This document shows, piece by piece, positions 34,506 through 43,868 of a DNA stretch of 50,865 nucleotides (its first letter is position 1; each line of letters opens with the position of its first letter). This stretch comes from DASTPP01 sp035762175. GTDB lineage: Bacteria; Myxococcota_A; Polyangia; Polyangiales; Polyangiaceae. The position numbers and the translations under genes were made by a program. Location of the stretch: the NCBI GenBank assembly GCA_035762175.1, contig DASTPP010000361.1, positions 1-50,865 on the forward strand, in the 5' to 3' direction. Below the pieces are notes generated by a model that saw nothing but the letters and a program-made list of their open reading frames with translations, was not told where the DNA came from and ran no database searches.

Positions 34506-35852
34506 ATGCCCCCCGCCATCGATTGGGCAGAGGCGACCGAGGAGGCCGTCCGGCACCTCAAGGCGCTCTTGCGCATCGACACGACCAACCCCCCCGGCAA
34601 CGAGCGCCCCGCGGCGGACTACCTCGCGCGCGCGCTGGCGGCCGAGGGCATCGAGCACGCGCTCGTCGAGAGCGCGCCGGGGCGCGCCAACCTGGTGGCC
34701 CGGCTGCGGGGCCGGGGCGGGCGCGGGGCGCTCTTGCTGAACGGCCACCTCGACGTCGTGCCCGCCGAGCGCGCGCGCTGGACGCACGACCCCTTCGGCG
34801 CGGTCGAGGAGGGCGGGTACATCTGGGGCCGCGGCGCGCTCGACATGAAGAACATGGTGGCGATGGCGCTGACGACGCTCGCGCTGCTCAAGCGCACGGG
34901 CGCGGCGCTCGGGCGCGACGTCGTCTTCGCCGCCGTCGCCGACGAGGAGGCGGGCGCGCGCGCCGGCTCGCTCTTTCTCTGCGAGCGGCACCCCGAGCTC
35001 GTGCGCGCCGAGTACGTGCTGGGCGAGGTGGGCGGGCACACGCTGCACCTGGGCGGGCGGCGCTACTACCCGGTGCAGGTGGCCGAGAAGGGGGTCTGCT
35101 GGTTCGAGATGGTGGCCGAGGGCGAGCCCGGCCACGGGTCGATGCCCCACCCGCACAACGCCGTCGTGCGCCTCTCGCGCGCGGTCGCCGCGCTCGGCGC
35201 GGTGCGCCTGCCGCAGCGCGCGCACCCGGTGGTCGAGAACTTCCTGCGCACCGTCGCCCGCGGGGCGAAGGCGCCCGAGCGGCAGCTGATGCCCCTCCTG
35301 CTCGAGCCGCGGCTCGCCGGGCACCTGCTGCGCCTGCTCGAGCGCGCCGCGCCCTCGAAGGCCAAGGGCCTGAACGCCATGCTGCGCGACACCGCCTCGC
35401 CGACCGGGCTCGAGGCCGGCGCCAAGGTCAACGTCATCCCCGCGAGCGCGCGCGCCCGGGTCGACGGCCGCATGATGCCCGGCCAGACCGTCCAGGCCTT
35501 CCTCGACGAGGTGCGGCGCGTCGTCGGCCCCGGCGTCGCGCTCAACGTGATCGAGGCCCACGAGGGCGTCGCCTTCCCCGCCGACACGCCGCTCTACGAC
35601 GCCATCCGCGCGACGCTCGCGCGCCACGACCCGGAGGGCGAGCCGGTGCCGTACATGATCCCCGGGTTTACCGACGCGTTCGCCTACGCCAAGCTCGGCG
35701 CCGTCTGCTACGGCTTCTCGCCCGTCCGGCTGGGCCCCGACCTCGACTTCGCGAGCCTCTACCACGGCCACGACGAGCGCATCCCGCGCGAGGGGTTCGC
35801 CTGGGGCCTCCGCGTTTTGTACGAGCTCGTGCGCGACTTCTGCGCGGCCTGA
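34506..35852 (+). CDS. M20 family metallopeptidase (ArgE/DapE/ACY1-like)
   Basis: This 448-residue enzyme has LLLNGHLDVVP (first metal His), WGRGALDMKNMVAM (bridging Asp), AVADEEAGARAGSLFL (catalytic Glu and metal Glu), GEPGHGSMPHP in the lid domain and a C-terminal SLYHGHDERIP (last His), a full M20 ligand set. Members hydrolyse N-acyl amino acids or dipeptides in the cytoplasm; the exact substrate cannot be told. No signal peptide is seen. ATG 34506 was chosen because the similarity starts there; the 207-bp gap before it is GC-rich and featureless. Confidence 0.9.
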   Translation: MPPAIDWAEATEEAVRHLKALLRIDTTNPPGNERPAADYLARALAAEGIEHALVESAPGRANLVARLRGRGGRGALLLNGHLDVVPAERARWTHDPFGAVEEGGYIWGRGALDMKNMVAMALTTLALLKRTGAALGRDVVFAAVADEEAGARAGSLFLCERHPELVRAEYVLGEVGGHTLHLGGRRYYPVQVAEKGVCWFEMVAEGEPGHGSMPHPHNAVVRLSRAVAALGAVRLPQRAHPVVENFLRTVARGAKAPERQLMPLLLEPRLAGHLLRLLERAAPSKAKGLNAMLRDTASPTGLEAGAKVNVIPASARARVDGRMMPGQTVQAFLDEVRRVVGPGVALNVIEAHEGVAFPADTPLYDAIRATLARHDPEGEPVPYMIPGFTDAFAYAKLGAVCYGFSPVRLGPDLDFASLYHGHDERIPREGFAWGLRVLYELVRDFCAA

Positions 35853-35870
35853 GGGCCCGCGCCCCGCGGC

Positions 35871-35970
35871 TCACCCCGAGCCGGTCAGCCGGCGCTCGAT
35901 GGCGTCGAGGCGCGCCCGCCTCAGCCCGAGCCGGTCAGCCGCCGCTCGATGGCGTCGAGGTGCGCCCGCA
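35871..35970. repeat. 50-bp tandem duplication of the dnaA 3' end
   Basis: The last ~50 bp of dnaA, including its stop, are repeated directly downstream (35871-35920) with a few differences. Because 50 is not a multiple of three, the two copies are in different frames, yet both end in the codons for LDAIERRLTGSG and a stop. Confidence 0.9.
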
Positions 35971-37342
35971 CCTGGGGGTCGCTCTCGCGCAGCGCCGTCA
36001 CCTTGCGCACCGCGCTGATGACCGTCGTGTGATCCTTGCAGAAGGCCCGCCCGAGCTCGGGGAAGCTCACCCGCAGCCGCTGCTTGCACAGGTACATCGC
36101 CACGTGGCGCGCCAGCGCGATGCCCTTGTGCCGGTCCTTCGAGAGCAGGTCGGCCGAGCGCAGCTGAAAGTGGTGGCACACCGCCCGCTGGATCTCGTCG
36201 ACGTTCGTCACCGCCGGGCGCGACGCCTGCACGACCGCGATCTCTTGTCGGGCGAACGCGAGGTCGACCGGCCGGCCCAGCAGCGAGGCCTTGGCCGCGA
36301 GGCGAATCAAGGTGCCCTCGAGCTCGCGGACGTTCGAGCGCACGCTCTGCGCGAGCAGCATCGCCACCTCGTCCTCGAGCCAGACGCCCTCGACCTCGGC
36401 CTTCTTGCGCACGATGGCGACGCGCGTCTCGAGCTCGGGGACCTGCACGTCGGCGACCAGCCCCCAGGTGAAGCGCGAGATGAGCCGCTCTTCCATGCGC
36501 TCGAGCCGCTGCGGGTAGGTGTCGCTCGTGAAGACGATGGGCTTCTCGAGCGCGTGCAGGGCGTTGAACGTGTGAAAGAACTCTTCCTGGGTCTGCTCGC
36601 GCCCGGCCAAGAATTGCACGTCGTCGACGAGCAAGAGGTCGCACTCCGCCCGGTAGCGCCGGCGGAACTCGTCCATCTTCTTGTGCTGGATGGCCGCGAT
36701 GAATTCGTTGGTGAAGCGCTCGGCCGAGACGTACGCGATGCGCTTGTGCGGGTCGCGCGCCAGCACCTGGTGCGCGATCGCCTGCAAGAGGTGCGTCTTG
36801 CCGAGCCCCGTGCCGCCGCAGAGAAAGAGCGGGCTGTAGCGCCTGCCCCCGCCGCCCGCCGCCGCGAGCGCCGCCGCGTGCGCGAGCTGTTTCGAGGGGC
36901 CGACGACGAAATTGCCGAAGGTGTACTTCGGGTTCAGCCCCTCGGGCGCCGGCGGCAGCGAGGGCGCGGCCGCGACGACCGCCGGCGCGGGCGGCGCGGC
37001 GGGCGCCGGCGGCCGCTTCGGGCTCGCGCGCACCGCCCGCTTCTTCGCCGGCTCGGCCTCGGCCGGCTCGCTCGCGACCGGCCGCTCGACCCCCCCCACC
37101 GTCCACGCAATCTGGATCGACAGCCCCGTGGCCTGCCGCAAGTGCTCGACGATCGAAGGCAAGTAATGGTCGCAGACCCAGTCGCGCACGAACAGGTCGG
37201 TCGCCCGCAGCGACAGAACGCCGTCGGTCAAATCGTCAAATTGGATGCGCGAAAACCACCGATCGAAGGTCGCCGGCGAGCGCCCCCGCGTGTAGTCGAC
37301 CGCCGCGCGCCAATGGCGATGCAATTCTTTGGACTGTTCCAT
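35921..37342 (-). CDS. dnaA: Chromosomal replication initiator DnaA
   Basis: From ATG 37342, preceded by CAGGAG at ribosome-binding distance, the product is 473 residues. Domain I is at about 1-85, and domain II is a short Pro/Ala linker. Domain III has Walker A GGTGLGKTHLL and Walker B LLLVDDVQFLAGREQTQ. Domain IV ends with the DnaA signature GRAFCKDHTTVISAVRKV, which binds DnaA boxes. It opens the origin for replication. dnaN, recF or gyrB do not follow, and only one weak DnaA-box-like site (ATACCCACA, near 37408) lies upstream. Confidence 0.96.
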   Translation of the reverse strand: MEQSKELHRHWRAAVDYTRGRSPATFDRWFSRIQFDDLTDGVLSLRATDLFVRDWVCDHYLPSIVEHLRQATGLSIQIAWTVGGVERPVASEPAEAEPAKKRAVRASPKRPPAPAAPPAPAVVAAAPSLPPAPEGLNPKYTFGNFVVGPSKQLAHAAALAAAGGGGRRYSPLFLCGGTGLGKTHLLQAIAHQVLARDPHKRIAYVSAERFTNEFIAAIQHKKMDEFRRRYRAECDLLLVDDVQFLAGREQTQEEFFHTFNALHALEKPIVFTSDTYPQRLERMEERLISRFTWGLVADVQVPELETRVAIVRKKAEVEGVWLEDEVAMLLAQSVRSNVRELEGTLIRLAAKASLLGRPVDLAFARQEIAVVQASRPAVTNVDEIQRAVCHHFQLRSADLLSKDRHKGIALARHVAMYLCKQRLRVSFPELGRAFCKDHTTVISAVRKVTALRESDPQVRAHLDAIERRLTGSG

Positions 37343-37532
37343 CGCGACTCCTGCACCCTCTCGCCGCGTTCCCCGACCGGCGAGACGCGCAACATGTGCG
37401 TTAGATACCCACACGCACCTACCTGGTCCAAGTTTCTGCCCCCCCTTCGGCCCCCCGGCCCGGAACAGCGCCTCTCCTTGAGAGGTTGGCCCGCCGCCTC
37501 CGCGCTTTTAGAGAGGCCCTCGAGTCGCCCCG

Positions 37533-38582
37533 ATGCCCCCGACGCCCGCCCTGTCCCCTTCGTCCGCGCGGTTTGGGGCGCGCCCGGGGGCGGCCGCGCG
37601 CGCGCGCGCCGGCGCCGCGGCCGGGGCGGCCTCGGCGCTGCTGGCGGCGGCCGCGCCGGCGGGCGCCGAACCGAGCAAGCTGCCGCCCGAAGTCGGCTGG
37701 AACTACGGCGAGATGGAGACCGCGCGCTCCGCCGCCCTCGGCGGCTCGGTCCGGGCGATGGCGACGGGGCCGACGGCGCTCTTTTACAACCCGGCGAGCC
37801 TGGCCGCCGCGCGCGACTATCGCATCGAGGGGCTCGGGCAGATCTGGCCCGAGGCGAAGCGCCAGTCGTACGGCGCGGCCATCGCCGACTCGCGCATCAA
37901 CCCGAACCTCGCCGGCGGCGTCGCGGCCAACTACACCTGGCAAGACAACGACGGGCTGAAGCGCAAGGCGCTCGATCTGCGCCTCGGCCTGGCGATGCCG
38001 CTCTCCGACAAGTTCTTCCTCGGGGCGGCGGGCCGCTACGTGCGCATTCTGCAAGAGGGGCTCGGCCCGCTCGGCCCGAGCTACGCCTCGGGCGGCCGGC
38101 CGGACGACCCGCTGGTGCAGCAATTTACCTTCGACGCGGGCCTCTCCATTCGCCCCTCGGGCATGTTCGGCATCGGCCTGGTCGGCAACAACTTGACCTT
38201 CCCCGGGCACGGCTTCTTGCCGACGACGATCGGCGGCGGGGTCGGCGTTTCGCCGGGCGAGGGGCTGACGCTCGAGGGCAACGTGCTGGCCGACCTGACG
38301 ACCTACGACCGCACGACCTGGCGGGCGTCGGGCGGGGCCGAGTTCGTGGCCGCCGAGCGCTTCCCGCTCCGGCTCGGGTACCGCTTCGACGAGGGCCAGA
38401 AGAGCCACGCCATCGGCGGCGGCGTCGGCTACAGCGACGCGCAGTTCGGCGTCGCGCTCACGGTGCGGCGCACGGTCGCGGGCGAGGCCGCGACGACCGT
38501 GGTCTTCGGGCTCGAGTTCTTGCTCGAGACGCCGAGCCCGGGCACGGTCATCCCCCCCTCGCCGGGGTCGATGACGCCTTGA
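37533..38582 (+). CDS. Outer-membrane beta-barrel protein, PorV/FadL-like
   Basis: This 349-residue protein has an Ala-rich signal sequence ending near PAGAEP (about 48). It then has GGSVRAMATGPTALFYNPASLA, the N-terminal hallmark of PorV/UPF0164-type barrels, in which an early Asn-Pro-Ala loop plugs the barrel. Alternating strands such as AGGVAANYTWQD, FFLGAAGRYVRI and RLGYRFDEGQKSHAIGGGVGY follow to the end. It should lie in the outer membrane; cargo or partner is unknown. It is divergent from dnaA across 190 bp with no clear promoter. Confidence 0.75.
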   Translation: MPPTPALSPSSARFGARPGAAARARAGAAAGAASALLAAAAPAGAEPSKLPPEVGWNYGEMETARSAALGGSVRAMATGPTALFYNPASLAAARDYRIEGLGQIWPEAKRQSYGAAIADSRINPNLAGGVAANYTWQDNDGLKRKALDLRLGLAMPLSDKFFLGAAGRYVRILQEGLGPLGPSYASGGRPDDPLVQQFTFDAGLSIRPSGMFGIGLVGNNLTFPGHGFLPTTIGGGVGVSPGEGLTLEGNVLADLTTYDRTTWRASGGAEFVAAERFPLRLGYRFDEGQKSHAIGGGVGYSDAQFGVALTVRRTVAGEAATTVVFGLEFLLETPSPGTVIPPSPGSMTP

Positions 38583-38589
38583 GCGCGCG

Positions 38590-39366
38590 CTACGGCGGGG
38601 GCGCGAGCTCGGCGCTGACGCAGAGCGCGTCGCCGGCCGAGCGGGGCGCGCGCGGCGGGGCGACGGCGCCGGGCGGCGGGGGCGCCCCCGCGAGCGCGAG
38701 CGCGAGGTCGGGGCCCGAGGGGCGGCAGAGCGAGGCGGACGCCGCGCGGAGCGAGACCCCTTCGCCGCGCAGGCTCACCTCGCCGAGCGGGTAGGGCGCG
38801 GCGCCGGCCGGGGCGGCGAGGCGGACGACGAGCGAGGCGGGCGCGCCCCCCTCGCGCAAGAGGTGCACGGCGCGCACGCGCAGCGCCGCGAGGCCGCTCG
38901 GCTCGAGGGCGCGCGCGAGCGCCGCGGCGGGCAGCCGCAGGGCCTGGCCCGCGCGGTTGGGCCCGCCGAGCGAGAAGACGGCGTGGTCGGGCGCGTGCGT
39001 CGCGTGCGCGGCCGCGAGCGCCTCGCCCCCGTCGGCGTCGAGGGGCGGCGAGAAGCGCCCGCGCTCGACCGGCAAAAGGCGCGCCTCGAACGCCCTCGGC
39101 AGGCCCGGCGAGCCGTACGCGGCGAAGGCCGCGAGCTCGCCGCCGCGGTAGGCGCCGCGGGTGAAGGTCAGATCGGTCGTCACGAGCGCCGCCTGACGGC
39201 GGAAGAGCACGTCGACGCGCGCGACGGCGACATGCTCGGGGGCGGGCGGCGGCGGGGCCTTGGGCCCGGCCGCGATCGCCGTGGGGGCGGCGAGGGCGAG
39301 GGCGAGGGCGAGCGGGGCGAAGGGGGCGGCGGCCGCGAGGGCGAGCGGGGCGCGGGCTCGCCTCAT
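38590..39366 (-). CDS. Predicted exported protein of unknown function
   Basis: This 258-residue protein has a signal sequence (RRARAPLALAAAAPFAPLALA) followed by a Pro-rich linker. The mature part is beta-strand-rich (VAVARVDVLFRRQAALVTTDLTF) with one Cys pair (CRPSG, CVSAE). No family is recognised. It is second in an operon: its ATG overlaps the stop of the upstream gene by 4 bp, so the two unknown proteins probably work together. It ends 7 bp from the convergent barrel gene. Confidence 0.65.
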   Translation of the reverse strand: MRRARAPLALAAAAPFAPLALALALAAPTAIAAGPKAPPPPAPEHVAVARVDVLFRRQAALVTTDLTFTRGAYRGGELAAFAAYGSPGLPRAFEARLLPVERGRFSPPLDADGGEALAAAHATHAPDHAVFSLGGPNRAGQALRLPAAALARALEPSGLAALRVRAVHLLREGGAPASLVVRLAAPAGAAPYPLGEVSLRGEGVSLRAASASLCRPSGPDLALALAGAPPPPGAVAPPRAPRSAGDALCVSAELAPPP

Positions 39367-40709
39367 GCAAGGACGTCGGTCAGCCGGCGCGCGGCGGCCT
39401 CGACGCCGGCGCGCGCGTCGTCGGCGGGCAGCCGGCGCTCGGGCATGCGGCCGAGGCGGTCGCGCAGATCGACGATCGCGCGCGGGTTTCGGAACCAATC
39501 GTCGTCGTACGCATCGACGAGGCGCGTGAACGACCGGGCCGCCTCGCCGAACGCGAGGAAGCGCCCCGGGTCGGAGAGGTGCAGCCGCGGCAGCACGAGC
39601 GCGAGCGACGCGGGCACCTCGCGCCCGAGCGCGCGCCCGAAGGCCTCGCCGAAGGCCTCGCGCGCGGCCCCCCGGGCGCCCGCGAGCGCCGCCGGGCGCA
39701 CGAGCAGGCGCGCGGCCGAGAGCCGATAGGCCGCGAGCGAAGCGAGGCCGAGGCCGCGCCGCGCCCGCGCCGCCTCGGCGCGCCCCCAGCCGAGCGAGCG
39801 CGTCAAGAAGGGGGCGTGCAACCAGAGGCCCGCCACGAGGGCCCCGGTGCCCCAGCGCGCGAGGCCGTGCGGCAGGTGCGCGAGCGGCAGGGGCAGCTCG
39901 CGCGAGGCGGCGGCGTCGGCCCAGCGGGCGCCGAAGCGGGCGAAGGCGCGCAGGAACGACGCGCCGGCGAGCACGGGCGGCAGGGGGCCGGGGTCGAAGT
40001 CGGGCACCTCGAGCCAGCCGGCCTCGCCCCGGAAGGTCTCGCGCAGCCACGCGCCCGAAAGCCGCGGCCACGCCACGCTCTCGTCGGCCCCGAAGCCGAG
40101 CGCGAGGGCCTCGGCCGGGCCCTCGGCGTCGCGGACGAGCTCGCGCCAGAGCTCGTCGGTGCGCTCGAGCGCGCGCGCCGCCAGCTCGCCGAGCGGCGCG
40201 TCGGTGGGCGAGACGGGGGCCTCGGGCGCCTCGAGGCCGAGCCGCTTGGCCGCCTCGCCGCGCCGGGCCCAGAGCTCGAGCGCGGCCGAGAAGGGGTCGC
40301 CCTGGGCCGCCTCGGCGATCGCCTCGAAGCGGGCCTTGCGCCGGGCGGGCGCGCGCTCGACCACGAGCTTCTGCGTCGCCTCGCGCAGCGAAACGAGGTG
40401 CGGGCGGGGCTCGGCCTCGCGCACCGAGGGCGCCGCGAGGGCGAGGCGGGCGGCGAGCTCGGCCCGGCGGTTGACGCGCCCGAGCGTGAGCGCGAACGCC
40501 CAGGCCGCGAGCGCCGGCGCGGCCGGGTCGCCCTCGCGCTCGACGAGGGCCCGGAAGGTCGCCTGGGTGCTCACCCAGCGGGCGGGCGCGTAGGGGTCGA
40601 TCTCGGCCGCCGCTTCGGGCTCGCGGCGCAGGGCCGCGCGGTAGTCGCGCTCAAGGCGCAACGTGCGGCCCAGATCGCGCAGGAGGGCGTCGACGTCGAG
40701 CAGTGCCAT
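39363..40709 (-). CDS. Unrecognised 448-residue protein
   Basis: The product is Ala/Arg/Leu-rich and predicted mostly helical, without a signal peptide. The hydrophobic stretch near 285-305 (GALVAGLWLHAPFL) is too short to be a confident membrane helix. No HExxH, P-loop or other catalytic motif is evident. The C-terminal YDDDWFRNPRAIVDLRDRL is the most distinctive block. It is coupled by ATGA to the exported protein gene and lies 15 bp downstream of the outer-membrane protein gene, so the three may form one transcript. Confidence 0.7.
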   Translation of the reverse strand: MALLDVDALLRDLGRTLRLERDYRAALRREPEAAAEIDPYAPARWVSTQATFRALVEREGDPAAPALAAWAFALTLGRVNRRAELAARLALAAPSVREAEPRPHLVSLREATQKLVVERAPARRKARFEAIAEAAQGDPFSAALELWARRGEAAKRLGLEAPEAPVSPTDAPLGELAARALERTDELWRELVRDAEGPAEALALGFGADESVAWPRLSGAWLRETFRGEAGWLEVPDFDPGPLPPVLAGASFLRAFARFGARWADAAASRELPLPLAHLPHGLARWGTGALVAGLWLHAPFLTRSLGWGRAEAARARRGLGLASLAAYRLSAARLLVRPAALAGARGAAREAFGEAFGRALGREVPASLALVLPRLHLSDPGRFLAFGEAARSFTRLVDAYDDDWFRNPRAIVDLRDRLGRMPERRLPADDARAGVEAAARRLTDVLA

Positions 40710-40724
40710 GGCCTCGCCCGGCTT

Positions 40725-41486
40725 TCATAGCTCATCTCCGACGCCGAACGTGATCGTAATGCCGAGGCGCAGCGCCCGGTTGGGCACCCGGCCGAGGCCC
40801 GAGCCGTCGAGGCAGACGCCCCCCGCGCAGCGCTCGACGCCGCCGAAGGGCTGCCAGAGAAAGCTCAGGTTGGGCCCGACCCGCAGGTGCCCGCTCACCC
40901 ACCACGACGCGCCCGCCGAGACCACCGTGGCCAGGCTCTCGCGCCGCGCCGAGGGCTCGGCGCCGCCTTCGCGCCAGCCCATCGAGAGAAAGCCCCAGCC
41001 CAGCGCGACGCCGAGGTAGGGGTCGAAGGCGCCCTCGTCGAAGAGGTAGCCCCGCCCCTCGAGCCCGGCGAAGGGCCAGCGCCCCGAGCCGCCGCCGGCC
41101 TGGGGGCCGAGCGCGAGGCGGGCGTCCCAGGCGAAGTGGGTGTACTCGAGCCGGGCGCCGAGGGCCCAGTGCCCGCTCATGCGCCAGAGGGCCTGCGCCT
41201 CGGCCCCGAAGCCCGGCGATAGATCGCGGCAGGGGTCGCTCGCGGCGGCGCTGCCCGGGGCCGAGCCCGTGCAGCCGAGCAGCCCGGCGTTGGGCCCGAG
41301 CGCGACTTCGAACGAGCGGCGGGCGTACGCGGGCTCTTCGCGCAAGGGCGCGGGGGGGGGCGGCAAGGGGCCCGCCGGCGGCAGGCGGTAGGCGGAGGGG
41401 CCCTCGGGCGTGCCCTGGGCGAGGGCGGTGGGCGCGAGAAACACGAGGGCGAGGGCGGCGACGGAGGCCGAGACGATGGGGTTCAT
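40725..41486 (-). CDS. Outer-membrane beta-barrel protein
   Basis: A clear signal peptide with cleavage after ALA (about 23, before QGTPEG) and a Pro-rich lead precede about 200 residues of alternating beta strands: RSFEVALGPNAGLL, WALGARLEYTHFAW, FDPYLGVALGWGFLSMGW and a terminal RLGITITFGVGDEL. This fits an eight-stranded outer-membrane barrel. Two Cys pairs may form disulfides. Function is unknown. It heads the minus-strand cluster with the two unknown genes. Confidence 0.75.
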   Translation of the reverse strand: MNPIVSASVAALALVFLAPTALAQGTPEGPSAYRLPPAGPLPPPPAPLREEPAYARRSFEVALGPNAGLLGCTGSAPGSAAASDPCRDLSPGFGAEAQALWRMSGHWALGARLEYTHFAWDARLALGPQAGGGSGRWPFAGLEGRGYLFDEGAFDPYLGVALGWGFLSMGWREGGAEPSARRESLATVVSAGASWWVSGHLRVGPNLSFLWQPFGGVERCAGGVCLDGSGLGRVPNRALRLGITITFGVGDEL

Positions 41487-41617
41487 ACTCGTCCGCTCGG
41501 CCAGCCGCCGCGCCGGTTGCTAGCCATCGTCACGTTCGGGCGTCGCGGCGCGCGGCCCGCCGGGCCGGGGGCCCTCCGCGGGTTGACGCTCCGGGCGCCG
41601 GCGCTCACACGTTAGAG

Positions 41618-42157
41618 ATGAGCGAAGCGCCTCGCCGCCGCCTGCCCGTGCTCGGCGCCGGCACGCCCCCTACTCCCGACGAAGAGCGGCCGCCCTGGCA
41701 CTGGTCGGGCATCGGGGCGGTCTTGACCTTCTCCTTCTGGCTGCCTCTGGCCTGGGCGGGCGCCTTGCTGAGCCAGCGCTGGCTCGCCCGGCTCATCCCC
41801 GGCGAGGGGCCGGAGGCCATCGCGACCTTTCTCGGGCAGGCCTCCGGCCGCGAGCGGGCGCTCATCCGGGCGTCGCTGGTGGCGCCGGGGCTGCTCAGCT
41901 GCTTCGCCAGCGCGGCGCTCGCCGGCTTCATCGTCGGCCGCTTCGGGGGCAAGGCCGGGCCGAAAGAGGCGGCCGTCGGGGGCCTGGTCGCCGGCACCTT
42001 CGCCTCGGCGCTGGCGGCCGCGGGCGAGGGCGGCGGGCTCGTCGCGCTGCTCTGGCTCTGGCCGCCGATCGCCGGGCTCGGGCTGCTCGGCGGCTACCTG
42101 GGCGGCCGGCTCGGGCGGCGCCGGCGCGAGGGCGAGGGGGCCGCGCTCACGAAGTGA
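41618..42157 (+). CDS. Small multi-pass membrane protein
   Basis: The 179-residue product has about four hydrophobic segments (28-50, 88-108, 117-137 and 140-160) and a basic C-terminus (GRRRREG), which suggests a cytoplasmic tail. Gly-rich faces such as GGLVAGTFASALAAAGEGGG imply tight helix packing. No family is recognised. Its last 11 bp overlap the end of the convergent FKBP gene. Confidence 0.7.
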   Translation: MSEAPRRRLPVLGAGTPPTPDEERPPWHWSGIGAVLTFSFWLPLAWAGALLSQRWLARLIPGEGPEAIATFLGQASGRERALIRASLVAPGLLSCFASAALAGFIVGRFGGKAGPKEAAVGGLVAGTFASALAAAGEGGGLVALLWLWPPIAGLGLLGGYLGGRLGRRRREGEGAALTK

Positions 42158-42596
42158 CGTCGAGCAGCTCGACCTCGAAGATCAGCGTCGCCCGCGGCGG
42201 AATCTTCGGCGGCGAGCCCGCCTCGCCGTAGCCCTTCTTGTGCGGCACGGTGAGCTTGCGCTTGCCGCCGACCTTCATGCCGGCGACGCCCTCGTCCCAG
42301 CCCTTGATGACCTCGCCGGCGCCGAGGGTGAACTCGAAGGGCTCGCCGTGATCGTGCGAGCTGTCGAACTTGGTGCCGTCCGTGAGCGTGCCCGTGTAGT
42401 GCACCTTGACGCGGTCGCCGCTCTTGGCCTCGCGGCCGGTGCCCGGGCGAAGGTCGTCGATCTTCAGCTCGGCCGCCGGCGGGGCCTTGCGGGCGGAGGT
42501 CGAGTCGGGCGTGGGCTCGGGCTTCTTGTCACAGCCCGGCAGGAGCAGGCCGAGGGCGAGGGCGGCGAGGGCGGCGGCGCGCGACGGGGGCGTCAT
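42147..42596 (-). CDS. FKBP-type peptidyl-prolyl isomerase lipoprotein
   Basis: From ATG 42596 the product is 149 residues. A lipoprotein signal ending LGLLLPGC (Cys20) is followed by a charged linker and a single FKBP domain: VKVHYTGTLTDGTKFDSS, FTLGAGEVIKGWDEGVAGM, GGKRKLTVP and ATLIFEVELL, with the Tyr, Trp and Phe of the binding pocket present. It should speed proline isomerisation during folding outside the cytoplasm. The 3' end overlaps the convergent membrane protein gene by 11 bp. Confidence 0.9.
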   Translation of the reverse strand: MTPPSRAAALAALALGLLLPGCDKKPEPTPDSTSARKAPPAAELKIDDLRPGTGREAKSGDRVKVHYTGTLTDGTKFDSSHDHGEPFEFTLGAGEVIKGWDEGVAGMKVGGKRKLTVPHKKGYGEAGSPPKIPPRATLIFEVELLDVTS

Positions 42597-42663
42597 GGGC
42601 GAGCCAATTGCCACGGCGCGCCGGGGCGGGCGAGGCAATTGGGGCGGGGCGGGCGCCCGGCGC

Positions 42664-43437
<774 letters not shown>

Positions 43438-43604
43438 GGCGAGGCCCGAGCGTCCCTTTCTCGGCCCCCTCGCGGGGGCGCCCGGGCGCCGGGGGGTCGC
43501 CCGGCCGCCAGCCGCCCGCCCGGGCCGGTCGGCTAGCGTTAGCGGCAAAGGACGGCCTTCGCAAGCCGACGGGGCCCCGCCCCGAGGCCGACCGAAGCCG
43601 CCCC

Positions 43605-43706
43605 GGGCCGCGGCGAGGGCGGCGGGGCCCGGGCGGACGGCCGGGCTTGAGCCTCGGGCCGCGGCGAGGGCGACGGCGCCCGGGCGGACGGCCGGGCTTG
43701 AGCCCC
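43605..43706. repeat. 51-bp tandem duplication
   Basis: Units at 43605 and 43656 share GGGCCGCGGCGAGGGCG and GCGGACGGCCGGGCTTGAGC with about three changes. Confidence 0.85.
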
Positions 43707-43782
43707 GGCCCCCCGCCGCCGCCCCCCCGCCCCCCCGCGCCCCGGCGGGCCGGCCGAACGCCGGGGCCGCGCAAACGGCGCG

Positions 43783-43812
43783 TTGACCGACGCGTCGAGG
43801 GCCCGCTATCGT
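43783..43812 (+). promoter_or_regulatory. Sigma-70-like promoter of the MBL-fold gene
   Basis: TTGACC (43783-43788), an 18-bp spacer and TATCGT (43807-43812) fit a housekeeping promoter; the predicted leader is about 50 nt. Confidence 0.5.
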
Positions 43813-43868
43813 AAGCCCGGCGTGGGTACGAAGCAACGTAGGCCATCTTCTCGCAGGGGCCGGCGTCC

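Larger units (their letters stand above)
43438..43868. other. Divergent gap between coaX and the MBL-fold gene
   Basis: No gene is supported in these 431 bp. They hold a GC-rich left part, a 51-bp tandem duplication (43605-43706) and a promoter candidate near 43783-43812. Confidence 0.6.

Noticed and set aside
36172..36190. Sigma-54-like TGGCAC-N5-CCGC inside dnaA
   Set aside because: It lies within a conserved coding region and lacks the TT of the -12 element.
37343..37532. oriC upstream of dnaA
   Set aside because: Only one weak DnaA-box-like site was seen and no AT-rich unwinding region; dnaN is not adjacent.
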